Shown here in pieces: positions 6,076-15,586 of a stretch of DNA of 64,000 bases (the stretch's first letter is position 1; every line of letters starts with the position of its first letter). A program made the translations under genes and the position numbers. Below the pieces are notes generated by a model. The model did not search any database, had not been told where the DNA came from, and saw nothing but the letters and a program-made list of their open reading frames with translations. The stretch is from Fen-1245 sp963835535 (GTDB lineage: Bacteria; Gemmatimonadota; Gemmatimonadetes; Gemmatimonadales; JACORV01): the NCBI GenBank assembly GCA_963835535.1, contig CAWIFL010000002.1, positions 310,001-374,000 on the forward strand, read 5' to 3'.

Positions 6076-6903
6076 TTACAGTCGGCCCAGAATCCCGCGG
6101 TAGACGACTCTCCCCTCGCCGCGGAGGCGGATGGACTTGGCTCCGGACGGAGTGCGGTCCCAGGAGACCACCAGCGGGAGCCCCGACCGAGTCCAGAGCT
6201 TCACCGGAGGTTGAACCAGTTTCTCACCTGCTAGGACCAGGGCGCAGGCGACGGCGCCGGTCCCGCAGGCCAGCGTCTCTCCTTCGACACCGCGTTCGAA
6301 GGTCCTGTAGGCCCAGGTGCCGTCGCCCTTGGGAGCGACCCAGTTGACGTTGGCTCCCCCATCGCCGAGGGCGGGATCCCGTCGGAGTCCCGGCCCGCGC
6401 TCCTCGAGGGGTACCCGCTCGACGTCCTTCACGCGCAGGACGAGGTGCGGGACGGACGGCCGGGCGAGCATGGGCCCCTCCTCCCCGGCCGCGGTTTTGA
6501 CCGCCGGGACCGCCTTGGGAGCGGCGCAATCGGGGAGCCAGATCTCCGACTCCCCCTCCACCACCCTGCCCCGATGGATGCCGGCCTCGGTCGCAAACCG
6601 GACCTCTTCGCCCGTGCGGGCGAGCTCGAGCACCCCGGCCAGGGTCGTGGCGCAGAGGGCCCCGTTGCCGCACATCGGGCCCTGCGACCCGTCGCGGTTC
6701 CAGAACCGGAAGACGAAGTGCACGCCCTCCTGGTCCGTAGGATCGAGGACCGCGACGCCGTCGGCCCCGATGCCCAGCCGCCGGTCGCAGATCGCCTCGA
6801 TGGCCGCCGTGGTCAGCTCGTCGGCTTTCAAGTACCGCCCGTCGAACATCACGAAGTCGTTGCCCGACCCCGTCATCTTGTAGAAGACCGTGCCCTGCTT
6901 CAT
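6076..6903 (-). CDS. dapF: Diaminopimelate epimerase
   Basis: 275 residues from ATG 6903, the usual DapF length. DapF interconverts LL- and meso-diaminopimelate for lysine and peptidoglycan synthesis in the cytoplasm. Both catalytic cysteines are present in their motifs: Cys78 in MCGNGALC and Cys213 in ETLACGTGAVAC. The opening KMTGSGNDFVMFD is also typical, and the usual GANVNWV segment is at ~183-189. The frame is open further upstream but would run through the glycosyltransferase gene, so the ATG four bases inside that gene's end was chosen (ATG overlapping TAG). It is the last gene of a minus-strand run that ends beside dif. Confidence 0.95.
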   Translation of the reverse strand: MKQGTVFYKMTGSGNDFVMFDGRYLKADELTTAAIEAICDRRLGIGADGVAVLDPTDQEGVHFVFRFWNRDGSQGPMCGNGALCATTLAGVLELARTGEEVRFATEAGIHRGRVVEGESEIWLPDCAAPKAVPAVKTAAGEEGPMLARPSVPHLVLRVKDVERVPLEERGPGLRRDPALGDGGANVNWVAPKGDGTWAYRTFERGVEGETLACGTGAVACALVLAGEKLVQPPVKLWTRSGLPLVVSWDRTPSGAKSIRLRGEGRVVYRGILGRL

Positions 6904-7622
6904 AGGCGCCCCAGCAGTGCCCAGAGGCGGAGCCGCCAGACCATCCAGACCGCTTCCCGTACGATGGCCCCGGACATCTTGCTCCGGCCGACGTTCCGGT
7001 CGCTGAAGGTGATGGTGATCTCCTTGATGCGGAACCCCCGCTTCCAGGCGCGGAACGAGGTCTCGATCTGGAACGAATATCCGTTCGAGCGCACCTGTTC
7101 CAGGTTGATACCCTCGAGCACGCGGCGCCGGTAGCACTTGTAGCCGCCGGTCGAGTCCCAGAGCTTGAGCCCCGTGACCCAGCGCGCGTACACGTTGGCG
7201 AAGTACGAGAGCATCAGTCGCGACATCGGCCAGTTGATGACCGTGACGCGGCGGTTGAGGTAACGGGAGCCGATCACGAGATCGGCGTCCTGGATCTCGG
7301 CGAGGAACTTGGGCAGGTGCCGCGGGTCGTGGGAGAAATCCGCGTCCATCTCGAAGACGTAGTCGTAGCCCTGCTCGATGGCCCACCGGAAGCCGGCACG
7401 GTACGCCGTGCCCAGGCCCTGCTTGGCGCTCCGGTGGACGACGTGCACGCGCGGCGAGGCGGCCGCCAGGGCGTCGGCCAGTTCGCCGGTGCCGTCGGGC
7501 GAATTGTCGTCGATGACCAGGACCTCGAGGCGCGGGTCCTGCTCGAGCACCAGCGGCACGATGTTGGGCAGGTTCTCCCGCTCGTTGTAGGTGGGAATCA
7601 CGACGACTGCGCGCTCAGCCAC
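6900..7622 (-). CDS. Dolichyl/polyprenyl-phosphate mannose synthase-like glycosyltransferase (GT2)
   Basis: 240 residues from GTG 7622. It has the GT-A fold signatures of the DPM1 family: VVVIPTYNERENLP at the start, DDNSPDGTG near 38-46, the metal-binding DADFSHDP at 93-100, GSRYL near 118 and a conserved STGGYKCY. Members transfer a sugar from a nucleotide donor to a lipid phosphate at the membrane. No C-terminal membrane domain is present. The start overlaps the end of the large YfhO-like gene by eight bases, so the two are likely coupled and may supply and use lipid-linked sugars. An upstream extension in frame is a shadow of that gene. Confidence 0.85.
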   Translation of the reverse strand: MAERAVVVIPTYNERENLPNIVPLVLEQDPRLEVLVIDDNSPDGTGELADALAAASPRVHVVHRSAKQGLGTAYRAGFRWAIEQGYDYVFEMDADFSHDPRHLPKFLAEIQDADLVIGSRYLNRRVTVINWPMSRLMLSYFANVYARWVTGLKLWDSTGGYKCYRRRVLEGINLEQVRSNGYSFQIETSFRAWKRGFRIKEITITFSDRNVGRSKMSGAIVREAVWMVWRLRLWALLGRL

Positions 7623-9975
7623 GCCGCCTCCGCAGGGCCAGCGGGACCAGGAGCCAGAGCGCCGCGATGCCGAGCGAGGCGAAGGAGAGGCTCTTCCCCG
7701 TGACGTAGCTCGCGCTGGCGAACCACAGTCGCACCTCGCGCGCACCGCGCGGCACCGGCACCGTGATCAGCGTGTGCTGGCCGCGCAGGACCTGGGCCGG
7801 CTTGCCGTCCACGGTGGCGTGCCAGTCGGGATACCAGTTCTCGGCGACCACGAGGTACGCGTCGTGCTCCGGCGCCGGATCGAGGCGCACGGTCATCGCG
7901 CCCGGCTCCCACGCAGGGAAGGACGCGCGGGAGGCCATCGCCGGCGGCATCGAATCGATCTTCGGCGGGTTCACCGGCGCGTCCTCGGGCAGGAGCACGA
8001 GCCGGTTGAAGTCGAGCCGCGGGTCGAGGAGGGTCGGCACGATGCGGTCGTCCGGCACCTTGACCGCCGCCGGCACGACGCGCGCGTACGGCGGGATCGT
8101 GTCCGCCTCGTAGAGGAAGCCGTCCCGGCCGCGCGGCGTTCCGGCCGCTCGAACCACGAAGTGGTACCCCGGCACCTTTGCAGACACGGGGGCGATCAGA
8201 TAGCGGATGGCCAGGAGGTCGAACAAATGCAGGTTCCCGGCGTTCGCCCAGACCCCCTTCCCGCCCCAGACCTGGTCGTAGGCGTTCAGCTCGTTCCCGT
8301 GGTGCCCGAAGGCGTTGGGGATCCGCTTCTCCATCAGGAACGCGGTCGGATAGACCCCGCCGCTTCCTGCCTCGAAATCATTGGGGAAGTCGAGGGCGCG
8401 GTACGGCACCGGCGTCGCCTCGAGGCGGCGCGTGATGTCGTCTCCGGCGTAGAGCTGCGCCATCGGCGGAGACCAGAAGAAGAAGCGCCGCGCGTTCACG
8501 AACAGATCGCCCCCGACCACGACCAGCAGGAGCGCCGCCAGCGCAGGGCCCTTGACCGTCCCGTGCCCGGCGGCCAGGCCGAGCCACGCGACGACGGCCA
8601 GAACCGCGGCCGAGCCGATCGCGCCGAGCGCGATGGCGCCCGCATTGGCCGCGGCCTGCTGGGCCATCTGGTCGGTCGCCAGGCTGCGCGCCAGCCCGCC
8701 CAGGGCGCCGCTCGCGCCGAGGAGCAGGAGGACGCCGGCGGCGATCGCCACGCCCCGCAGCGTCTTCGCGCCCTCGCCCCGCTCCAGGCGCTCCACGCCG
8801 AAGGCTGCGAAGCATGCGAAGACGAAGGTCGGGATGAAGAACGCCATCCCGGGAGCGCGGGTCACCTTGACCCCTGGCACCAGCGCGTACCAGAGCCGGT
8901 AGAACGGCGTGTGCCCGCCGAGCGCGACGAGGAGGAACAGCGCGGCCGCGCCGCCCAGGAACCAGACGAGCTGCCGGCGGCGCGCGTTCGCCACGCCCAG
9001 CGCCGCCAGCGCGAGCGTCGCCGCGCCGACGTACTCGGAGTGCAGCTTGAAGAAGTTGCTCCCCCAGTACTTGTCGAGGATGCCGGAGAAGGTCGGGACC
9101 AGCCAGTCGAGGATATTCTCGGGCGGCATGGCGTAGCTGGTCGCGTAGGCCCACCCCTGCTGGCCGACCGTCCGCGCCGCGTACGGTGCGTACTTGATGA
9201 ACGGGAGGAGCTGGATCGTCGCCACGCCGAACCCGACGGCCACCGCCAGGGCGGCGAGGCCGAGCGAGGTCCAGCGCCAGCGCGGGTCGGGCCGCTCGTC
9301 GTCGCCGAAACAGAGCCAGAGCGTGAAGAGGCCGGCGAGGATGAGCGAGTACTGCGTCATCTGGAGCTGCGGGCTCAGCAGGTCGAGGCCGACGACCAGG
9401 GCGACGAGCCCGAACCCCTCGAGGCGGCGCTTCCGGATCCCGAGCAGCAGTCCGACCAGGAGCAGCGGCAGGAGCGCCGAGACCGCCATCTTCCCGTCGT
9501 GCCCGGGGCTCACCAGCGAGGCGACGATGCCCGAGAGCTGGTAGGCGAGACCGCCGGTGACGGACGCCGTCCAGGTGGCGCCGATGGTCCGGAGGAAGAC
9601 GTAGGTGAAGAGCCCCGCCAGGACGAGGTGCAGCGCGAAAACGATGTTCAGCACCGTGTCGGGCGACAGGAGCAGGCGCAGGAACGAGGTCGGATAGAAG
9701 ATGTCGCCGTGCATCGCGCCCACGAACGGCAGCCCGCCGAACATGTACGGGTTCCACAGGGGGATGTGCCCCGTCCGGTGGAACTCCGAGGCCCAGAAGA
9801 AGCGGAACGGGATGCCGGTCCAGGTCTGGTCGCTGTTCTGCCCGCCGAGGAAGCTCCCGCCGAGCATCGGGTAGCACAGCAGGATCACGCCGACGCACAG
9901 CACGCCCAGCGCGAGCAGCGTGGGACGGCCCGGCGCGAAGCCGGCTGCGGTGGTCTCAGGCTCTTGCTTCGTCAC
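7615..9975 (-). CDS. YfhO-type multi-pass membrane protein
   Basis: 786 residues from GTG 9975. There are about a dozen hydrophobic segments over the first 480 residues, with a large extracytoplasmic C-terminal domain and one last helix before RRRRG. The N-terminal loops contain SDQTWTGIPFRFF, PLWNPYMFGGLPFVG and HGDIFYP, which are typical of YfhO/GT-C-fold proteins that use polyprenyl-phosphate sugars. The C-terminal YLVVAENWYPDWHATVDGKP is also a YfhO hallmark. It is coupled to the DPM1-like gene that would make such donors. The exact substrate is unknown. Confidence 0.8.
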   Translation of the reverse strand: MTKQEPETTAAGFAPGRPTLLALGVLCVGVILLCYPMLGGSFLGGQNSDQTWTGIPFRFFWASEFHRTGHIPLWNPYMFGGLPFVGAMHGDIFYPTSFLRLLLSPDTVLNIVFALHLVLAGLFTYVFLRTIGATWTASVTGGLAYQLSGIVASLVSPGHDGKMAVSALLPLLLVGLLLGIRKRRLEGFGLVALVVGLDLLSPQLQMTQYSLILAGLFTLWLCFGDDERPDPRWRWTSLGLAALAVAVGFGVATIQLLPFIKYAPYAARTVGQQGWAYATSYAMPPENILDWLVPTFSGILDKYWGSNFFKLHSEYVGAATLALAALGVANARRRQLVWFLGGAAALFLLVALGGHTPFYRLWYALVPGVKVTRAPGMAFFIPTFVFACFAAFGVERLERGEGAKTLRGVAIAAGVLLLLGASGALGGLARSLATDQMAQQAAANAGAIALGAIGSAAVLAVVAWLGLAAGHGTVKGPALAALLLVVVGGDLFVNARRFFFWSPPMAQLYAGDDITRRLEATPVPYRALDFPNDFEAGSGGVYPTAFLMEKRIPNAFGHHGNELNAYDQVWGGKGVWANAGNLHLFDLLAIRYLIAPVSAKVPGYHFVVRAAGTPRGRDGFLYEADTIPPYARVVPAAVKVPDDRIVPTLLDPRLDFNRLVLLPEDAPVNPPKIDSMPPAMASRASFPAWEPGAMTVRLDPAPEHDAYLVVAENWYPDWHATVDGKPAQVLRGQHTLITVPVPRGAREVRLWFASASYVTGKSLSFASLGIAALWLLVPLALRRRRG

Positions 9976-10882
9976 GCTGGGACCTCATCGGGAAAGTGAT
10001 CGCCGCGGCCAGGAGCTCGGTCGCGGTCAGCAGCAGCCGCGAGCCCACCAGGACGATGATGGCGCGCCTCGGGCCCATGAGCGGCGCGAGCCAGATGCCG
10101 AGCACTCCTTCACGCACGCCGAGCCCGCCAGGGGTGAACACCGCCAGCAATCCCGCCAGGGAACTGCCGGTGAAGATACCAACTGCCGACCAGATGCCCA
10201 GTCTCGTGGGCCCGACCAGACCAACGGCGCACAGATAGAGCGCGAGGCCCTGGGCGAGCCAGGCGAGGGTGGTGACGGCCGCCGAGAGCATGAGGGCGCC
10301 CTTCCCCACCGGTGCCAGTTCGAGCTGCCTGCCGAACATGGCGCCCAGCCATCGGGCGAGGACGTGGGTCCCACGAGGCCAAGCCAGAATCGCGGCGGTC
10401 CCCGCGGCGACGATCCCGCAGACGGCGACGGCCCAGGGGTGCTGTTTCCACGCCGGAGCGGCGACGCCCGTGACCAGCGCGCCGGTCGCCACGCTCACCA
10501 GCTGGACGATGATCGCCGAGCCGGCCGCGGCCCACGGGGAGACGCCGGCGCGCTGGGCGAGCGCGGCCATCCCGCCGATCTGCCAGACCTTCCCGGGGAC
10601 GTAACGCGCCAGATTCGACACGCACCAGACGCGTGCCGCCGAAGTGTAGCGGAGCCTGGTGGGTCCCTCCCACCCGGCGAGCACCGCGCGCCAAGCGCTG
10701 ATCAGCGCCGCGTAGCTGGCGAGCACGATCCCGCCCGCCTCGGCAAGGGCCGGGATATCCAGCTGCAGCCGGGTGTCGGAGGTGCGAATCTCCGTCCAGT
10801 TCAGAGCGATGGCACGAATGACGAAGTAGGCGACGGCGATGCCTATCAGCCATTGCAGCAGTACCCAGGCGCGCCGCATCAC
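9956..10882 (-). CDS. LPG-synthase-like (UPF0104/AglD) integral membrane protein
   Basis: 308 residues from GTG 10882, or ATG 10879 one codon later. About eight membrane segments are visible, with the family features NLARYVPGKVWQIGG near 92-106 and FTPGGLGVREGVLG near 248-261, typical of the lysylphosphatidylglycerol synthase transmembrane region (flippase-like) superfamily. In sugar-polymer clusters these proteins are thought to help move or modify lipid-linked intermediates. Its stop lies 20 bases inside the next gene and its start follows the GT4 stop directly (TGAGTG), so the four genes form one transcription unit. Confidence 0.8.
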   Translation of the reverse strand: MMRRAWVLLQWLIGIAVAYFVIRAIALNWTEIRTSDTRLQLDIPALAEAGGIVLASYAALISAWRAVLAGWEGPTRLRYTSAARVWCVSNLARYVPGKVWQIGGMAALAQRAGVSPWAAAGSAIIVQLVSVATGALVTGVAAPAWKQHPWAVAVCGIVAAGTAAILAWPRGTHVLARWLGAMFGRQLELAPVGKGALMLSAAVTTLAWLAQGLALYLCAVGLVGPTRLGIWSAVGIFTGSSLAGLLAVFTPGGLGVREGVLGIWLAPLMGPRRAIIVLVGSRLLLTATELLAAAITFPMRSQRDEARA

Positions 10883-12013
10883 TCAGGCAACGCGGGCGTA
10901 AACACGCGCGAACTCCGCCGCAATGGTGTCCGGGGACAGCTGGGTGCGAAGGCGGTTGCCAGCGCTCACCGCGGCGGCGCGCATGCCGGGATCGGCCAGA
11001 CAACGCCGCAGGGCGGCACCTACGGCCTCGGGCGTCGGAGCCACGATGAAGGCGCCCTCGCCGTCGTGCACCAGATCGAGCACGCCTCCTCCGTCGGCCG
11101 TGGCCACCACGGGGACACCCGACATCTGCGCCTCCGCCGCCGCGAGCCCGAGTCCCTCGTCGCGCGACGGGAACGCCGCGGCGTCCGCCGAGCCGAGCAC
11201 CGCGGGGATTTCCTCATCAGGCAAGGCGCCCCGAAAGCGGACGTTGGCGAGATGCAATGCCCGCGTGAGGTCCTCCAGCTCGCCCCGCGCCGGGCCGTCT
11301 CCGACGATCGTTACGGGGACGTCGAGCCGCACGGCGTGCAGCGCCCGGAGCAGCAGGTCCACCCGCTTCTGCCGGGTGAGGCGGCCGAGATACACTACGC
11401 CTCCCCCGCCGGACCCCGACGGAGCGAAGCGCCCGACGTCCACAGGCACCGGAATCCGCACGATGTCCAGCCCCGGCATCCGCAGCAATCGGCGCGCATG
11501 CGCCGCGAGATACGTCGAGAGCGCCGTAACACAGGCGCACCGCGCGGCCACGCGGCGGGCGAGCATGCGCGCCGGCGGCAGGCGCATCATCGTCACGTCG
11601 GTGCCGAGAAGACTCAGGACGACGGGCAGCGCGCTGCCGCTGGCCGCCCAGCCGCCCGGGACCCACCAGAAGGCGTGCACGAGCTGGGCATTGATGCGCC
11701 GCTCCTCCGCGCGCACCCCGGCCGCCAGCGCCCGCACCAGCCTGAGGAATGTCCAGGCGCCCATGGGGGATTTCGCCTGCCGCAGCATCTCGCCCGTATA
11801 GGCCAGGGTCTCGCGCTCGGGACTCGCGTAACGAACTTGCAGGACCTCTACGCCGCCCAGCGTGAAGCGACCGCCGCGGCCGCGGTCCGCGGGTGCGACG
11901 ACGGCGACCGTGTGGCCATGGCGGACGAGGTTTTCGGCCAGCCGCCCAAGGAAGGAACCCGCGACATCTCCCGCCCAGCGCGGAAACGCGTGGGCGACGA
12001 TCACCAGGCGCAC
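10883..12013 (-). CDS. Family 4 glycosyltransferase
   Basis: 376 residues from GTG 12013. An open frame extends to 12115 but lacks a ribosome-binding site and the start of the GT-B fold. The N-terminal Rossmann strand RLVIVAHAFPRWAGD, the linker YLGRLTRQKRVDLLLRA (~230) and the donor-binding EX7E motif in DEGLGLAAAEAQMSGVPVVA (~290-310) identify a retaining GT4 enzyme. Such enzymes add hexoses to lipopolysaccharide or exopolysaccharide intermediates at the inner face of the membrane. It is the first gene of the minus-strand sugar operon and is divergent from the dehydratase gene. Confidence 0.85.
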   Translation of the reverse strand: MRLVIVAHAFPRWAGDVAGSFLGRLAENLVRHGHTVAVVAPADRGRGGRFTLGGVEVLQVRYASPERETLAYTGEMLRQAKSPMGAWTFLRLVRALAAGVRAEERRINAQLVHAFWWVPGGWAASGSALPVVLSLLGTDVTMMRLPPARMLARRVAARCACVTALSTYLAAHARRLLRMPGLDIVRIPVPVDVGRFAPSGSGGGGVVYLGRLTRQKRVDLLLRALHAVRLDVPVTIVGDGPARGELEDLTRALHLANVRFRGALPDEEIPAVLGSADAAAFPSRDEGLGLAAAEAQMSGVPVVATADGGGVLDLVHDGEGAFIVAPTPEAVGAALRRCLADPGMRAAAVSAGNRLRTQLSPDTIAAEFARVYARVA

Positions 12014-12155
12014 GGGTGTCCACTCATTGAAGCAACAACGTAGCCGGCCGTTGCCCGCCGGGCCAGAGCGGTGGTTCTGCACGACGATCCGAGGATGGCG
12101 GAATGCGCGGAGCACACCCTATCTTCAATGCCCACTCTCAGCCCACTGGTGGCTC

Positions 12156-13145
12156 ATGGCGTGGACGTCCAAGCGCGTGGCGGTGACCGGTGCCGGCGGG
12201 TTCATCGGCAGCCACCTTGCCGAGGCGCTGGTGCGCGCGGGCGCGGAGGTCTCGGCCGTCGTGCGCTACAACTCCCGCGGTGACGACGGAAACCTGCGCT
12301 TCCTGGACCCCGAGGTGCGCGCGAGCCTCCGGGTGAGCCGCATTGACCTCGCCGACGAGGACGCCGCGCGGCAGGCCCTCAAGGGGGCGCAGGTGATCTT
12401 CCATCTGGCCGCCTTCGTGGGCATTCCCTATTCTTACGCCAACCCGCGCGATACGGTAGCGAACAACGTCCTCTCCACCCTCAACGTCCTCAGCGTCGCC
12501 CGCGACGAGGGGCTCGAGAAGGTGGTGCAGACGTCCACCAGCGAGGTGTACGGCTCGGCCCGGCAGGTGCCGATCCCCGAAACGCATCCCCTGCAGCCGC
12601 AGTCGCCGTACTCGGCGAGCAAGATCGCGACCGACAACATCGCCCTCAGCTACCACTACTCCTTCAACCTGCCCGTGACGGTCGTGCGCCCCTTCAACAC
12701 CTTCGGCCCGCGACAGTCCGCCCGGGCGGTACTCCCCACCGTCATCACCCAGGCGCTCGTGGGGAAAGAGATCAAGATCGGCACCACCACGACCACCCGG
12801 GATTTCACGTACGTCGAGGACACGGTGCGCGGGTTCATGCTCGCCGGCGACTCTGCGGCGACGACCGGCCAGGTGATCAACATCGGCACCGGTCGTGAGA
12901 TCAGCATCGAGGAGGCGATCCGGATCATCGCCAGGACCGTGGGCGAGGAGGTGCGTCTGGTGCCGGAGGAGAGCCGCCTCCGTCCGGCGACGAGTGAGGT
13001 GTCGCGCCTGTGCGCCGACATCTCGACGGCCGCGCGGCTGCTCCACTATCAGCCGCAGGTCACGTTCGAGGAGGGGATCAAGCGCACGGTCGCCTGGATC
13101 GGCGAGCACCTCGACGCCTATCGCCCCGGCGCCTACTCGGTATGA
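12156..13145 (+). CDS. NAD-dependent sugar-nucleotide epimerase/dehydratase (LegB-like)
   Basis: 329 residues from ATG 12156. Extended SDR features are clear: TGAGGFIGSHL near 11-21 for NAD binding, the catalytic YxxxK in SPYSASKIA near 150, and RPFNTFGPRQSARAVLPT. The last stretch is typical of the LegB/UDP-HexNAc 4,6-dehydratase subgroup. The reaction is probably 4,6-dehydration of a nucleotide sugar; the precise substrate cannot be read off. The stop overlaps the start of the nucleotidyltransferase (ATGA), so the two are coupled. TATCTT at 12120-12125 may be the -10 box. These are the only two plus-strand genes in the sugar cluster. Confidence 0.85.
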   Translation: MAWTSKRVAVTGAGGFIGSHLAEALVRAGAEVSAVVRYNSRGDDGNLRFLDPEVRASLRVSRIDLADEDAARQALKGAQVIFHLAAFVGIPYSYANPRDTVANNVLSTLNVLSVARDEGLEKVVQTSTSEVYGSARQVPIPETHPLQPQSPYSASKIATDNIALSYHYSFNLPVTVVRPFNTFGPRQSARAVLPTVITQALVGKEIKIGTTTTTRDFTYVEDTVRGFMLAGDSAATTGQVINIGTGREISIEEAIRIIARTVGEEVRLVPEESRLRPATSEVSRLCADISTAARLLHYQPQVTFEEGIKRTVAWIGEHLDAYRPGAYSV

Positions 13146-13852
13146 AGGCCGTCGTCCTCGCCGGAGGCCAGGGAAGCCGCCTGCGACCCTACACCTTCAC
13201 GGTCCCCAAGCCCCTGTTGCCGCTGGGCGACCGCCCCCTCCTCGACTACATCGTCGCCCAGCTCGCCCGCTGCAAGGTCACGGACATCGTCCTGGCGCTC
13301 GGCTACCAGGCCGAGTTGATCCGGGCGTACTGCGGCGACGGCAGCCGTTTCGGCGTCAGCATCTCCTATGTCGAGGAGCCGCGCCCGCTGGGCACCGCCG
13401 GCCCCATCGCGCTGTGCCGGGCCCTGCTGGATCCCGCCGAGCCGTTTCTCCTGATGAACGGGGACATCGTCACACGGCTCGATTTCGAGCGGCTGGCGCG
13501 CTTCCACTCGGAGCGCGGCGCGCAGCTGACCATCGGGTACATCAAGCACACCGACCGGATCCCCTTCGGTGTGCTGGAGCTGGCGGATGACTTGGTCGTC
13601 AGGGTGCGGGAAAAGCCCAGCTACGAGTACGCGGTCAGCGCGGGAATCTACGCCGTGTCACCGGAAGCCGCGGCCCTGGTCCCGGCCGACACGTTTCTCA
13701 CGATGCCGGAGCTGGCCGAGCGGGTGCACGGCAAGCACGGGACGGTGGCCGCCTGCGAGATCACGGAATTCTGGCGCGCCCTGGAGACACCCGGCCACTT
13801 CGAGCAGCTCCTGAACGACGCGGAGAGCCTGCGGGCGCTCGGCGAGCCCTGA
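13142..13852 (+). CDS. Sugar-phosphate nucleotidyltransferase
   Basis: 236 residues from ATG 13142, overlapping the preceding stop. The N-terminal VVLAGGQGSRLRPYTFTVPK is the nucleotide-binding signature of the NTP_transferase family (glucose-1-phosphate thymidylyltransferase and mannose-1-phosphate guanylyltransferase). LLMNGDIVTRLDF near 103-115 provides the metal-binding aspartate, and EKPSYEYAVSAGIYA follows near 157-171. No C-terminal hexapeptide domain is present. It would activate a sugar phosphate for the neighbouring dehydratase. Nucleotide and sugar specificity are undetermined. Confidence 0.85.
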   Translation: MKAVVLAGGQGSRLRPYTFTVPKPLLPLGDRPLLDYIVAQLARCKVTDIVLALGYQAELIRAYCGDGSRFGVSISYVEEPRPLGTAGPIALCRALLDPAEPFLLMNGDIVTRLDFERLARFHSERGAQLTIGYIKHTDRIPFGVLELADDLVVRVREKPSYEYAVSAGIYAVSPEAAALVPADTFLTMPELAERVHGKHGTVAACEITEFWRALETPGHFEQLLNDAESLRALGEP

Positions 13853-13853
13853 C

Positions 13854-13884
13854 GGCGACCCCGGCGCACCGGCGCCGGGTCGCC
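13854..13884. terminator. Bidirectional terminator between convergent genes
   Basis: GGCGACCCCGGCGC pairs with GGCGCCGGGTCGCC (one bulged C) around a four-base loop. It sits exactly between the stop of the plus-strand nucleotidyltransferase and the end of the minus-strand lipoprotein gene. Confidence 0.65.
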
Positions 13885-13897
13885 GCCGCCTCCCCCC

Positions 13898-15416
13898 TCA
13901 CTTGATGTAGTCTATCCACCCGCCCTCGTTCGCGACGATGCCGACGCTGCCGTCGGGCGCGAACGCGATGCGGCGCGGCGTGCCTCCAGTCATGATCACG
14001 CGCACGATGCGTTGCGTCGCCGGATCTATGACGTGCACGCGCGATCCATAGTAACTGGTGCTTACGTAGAGCAGCCCGGTCGTCGGATCTTGCGCCAGCG
14101 CGAAGCCGCCTCCCCCCGGCAGGTTCACGTGCCCCGACATCGTGCCGGTGGTCAGGTTCCAGATCTGCAGCTGTCCGATCTCGTTCGCGAGGTACAGCGT
14201 GGTCCCGTTCGAGGCCACGAGGACGCCCTGCGGCACCCCGCCCGCGTTCAGCGTCCGGACCACCGTCCGCGTCCGCAGGTTGATCTCCGCCACGCCGCCC
14301 GTGAACTGCTCGCTCGCGAAGACCGTGGTGTCCCCACGCATGACGAGCGCGTTCGCGATGGGAACCGGAACTGAATCAACGACCGCCGACGTTGACAGCC
14401 GCACGATATAGAGCCGGCCCGCGTCCGACGCCACGAGCAAGAGGGAGTCGCCCGGCGTCACCAGCACCGTGAGCACCGTGCCGGTGATCGGAATGGTGCC
14501 CGTGACCGCATTCGTCGAGGTGCTGATCACGCTGACCGAGCTGGAGCCCTGGTTCCCCACATAGGCGATGGTGCCGGCGTGGTTGATGGCGATCGAACGT
14601 CGGCAGGGCCCCGACGCCCACCCGTCCGGCGGCTGCCGGCGTTGACAGGCTCAGCCGCTGGACCGAGTCCGCGGCGTCAAGCGTGACATAGGCGCCACTC
14701 GAGGAAATGGCACCAACCCCGAAGGGAGTGCCACCCGTCGTCACGCGCGCGATGAGGGCGGTCACGAGGGCGCTGTCGCGCGCCGTCCCGCTCGCGACGA
14801 CCACATACGCTGTGCCGACGCCGGTCCTGGTCAGCACCCCGGTCGCGCTCGCGGTGACGATCGTCACGTCACGTGAAATGAAGATGACCGGCGCCGACGG
14901 CAGCACGTTCCCCAGCAGATCGCGGGCCACAGCAGCGAGCTGCAGGGTCTGGGATCCGGTCAGAAGAACGGTATCGGGTTGGACGACTATGGTCGCCGCG
15001 CCGGACACGTTCACGACCACGGTCGCGGACGCGCTGCCGCTCGCAACGCGGATGAAGGTCGTTCCAGATGCCACCGCGGTCACCAGGCCGGAAGCGCTCA
15101 CCGTGGCCACGGTCGTGTCGTTCGAGTGGAACGTCACCGCGGCCGCGAGGACGCTGTCGCTGGCGTCGTATACGGTCGCCTGGAGCTGCTGCGTACCTCC
15201 GATGGCCAGGGACGTAAACACGGGGGTCACGTCAACGCGGCTGGGGACCCGCGACCCAGACTCGGTGGTGGACTTGGAGCAGGCAACGAGGCCAAGGAGC
15301 GCCGCGAGGGCGCCGGCGCGGAGCTGCCGGACGATCCGGAAACCCGGGCGCCGGGTGGCAGCCGACCGTGTGTTGCGCGGGTGCACCACGAGGAATCCCC
15401 GACAAGCACAGCGCAT
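13898..15416 (-). pseudogene. BIG2-domain plus beta-propeller lipoprotein, interrupted by a 1-base frameshift
   Basis: The gene starts at ATG 15416 after an excellent AGAGGAGGT site. It encodes a signal peptide with lipobox LVAC, two BIG2-type Ig-like domains (residues ~57-140 and ~141-225, with VATVSASGLVTAVASGTTFIRV and VTASATGVLTRTGVGTAYVVV) and the start of a YVTN/NHL-type propeller. The frame breaks near 14591-14603 (GATCGAACGT; removing one A restores PTSIAINHAGTIAYVGNQG) and continues in the next frame to 13898 with six or so propeller strands (GGVPQGVLVASNGTTLYLAN, GGTPRRIAFAPDGSVGIVAN). The intact product would be ~505 residues, surface-exposed and probably adhesive or binding. A real mutation and an assembly error are equally possible. 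Confidence 0.75.
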
Positions 15417-15586
15417 ATGGTACCTCCTCTACTACATGACGTACTTGGTCTTGTTCCACGGCGTGTGTCGCGGCCGCCTCACGGGCGCGCGATCCGAGCC
15501 CGGTGACGGCCCCAATCTAGCAACGAGGCGTGAGGGAGGCGTTATGGCGCGTATCCGACACGGAAGGAGGGGATTACGCGCGCCGG

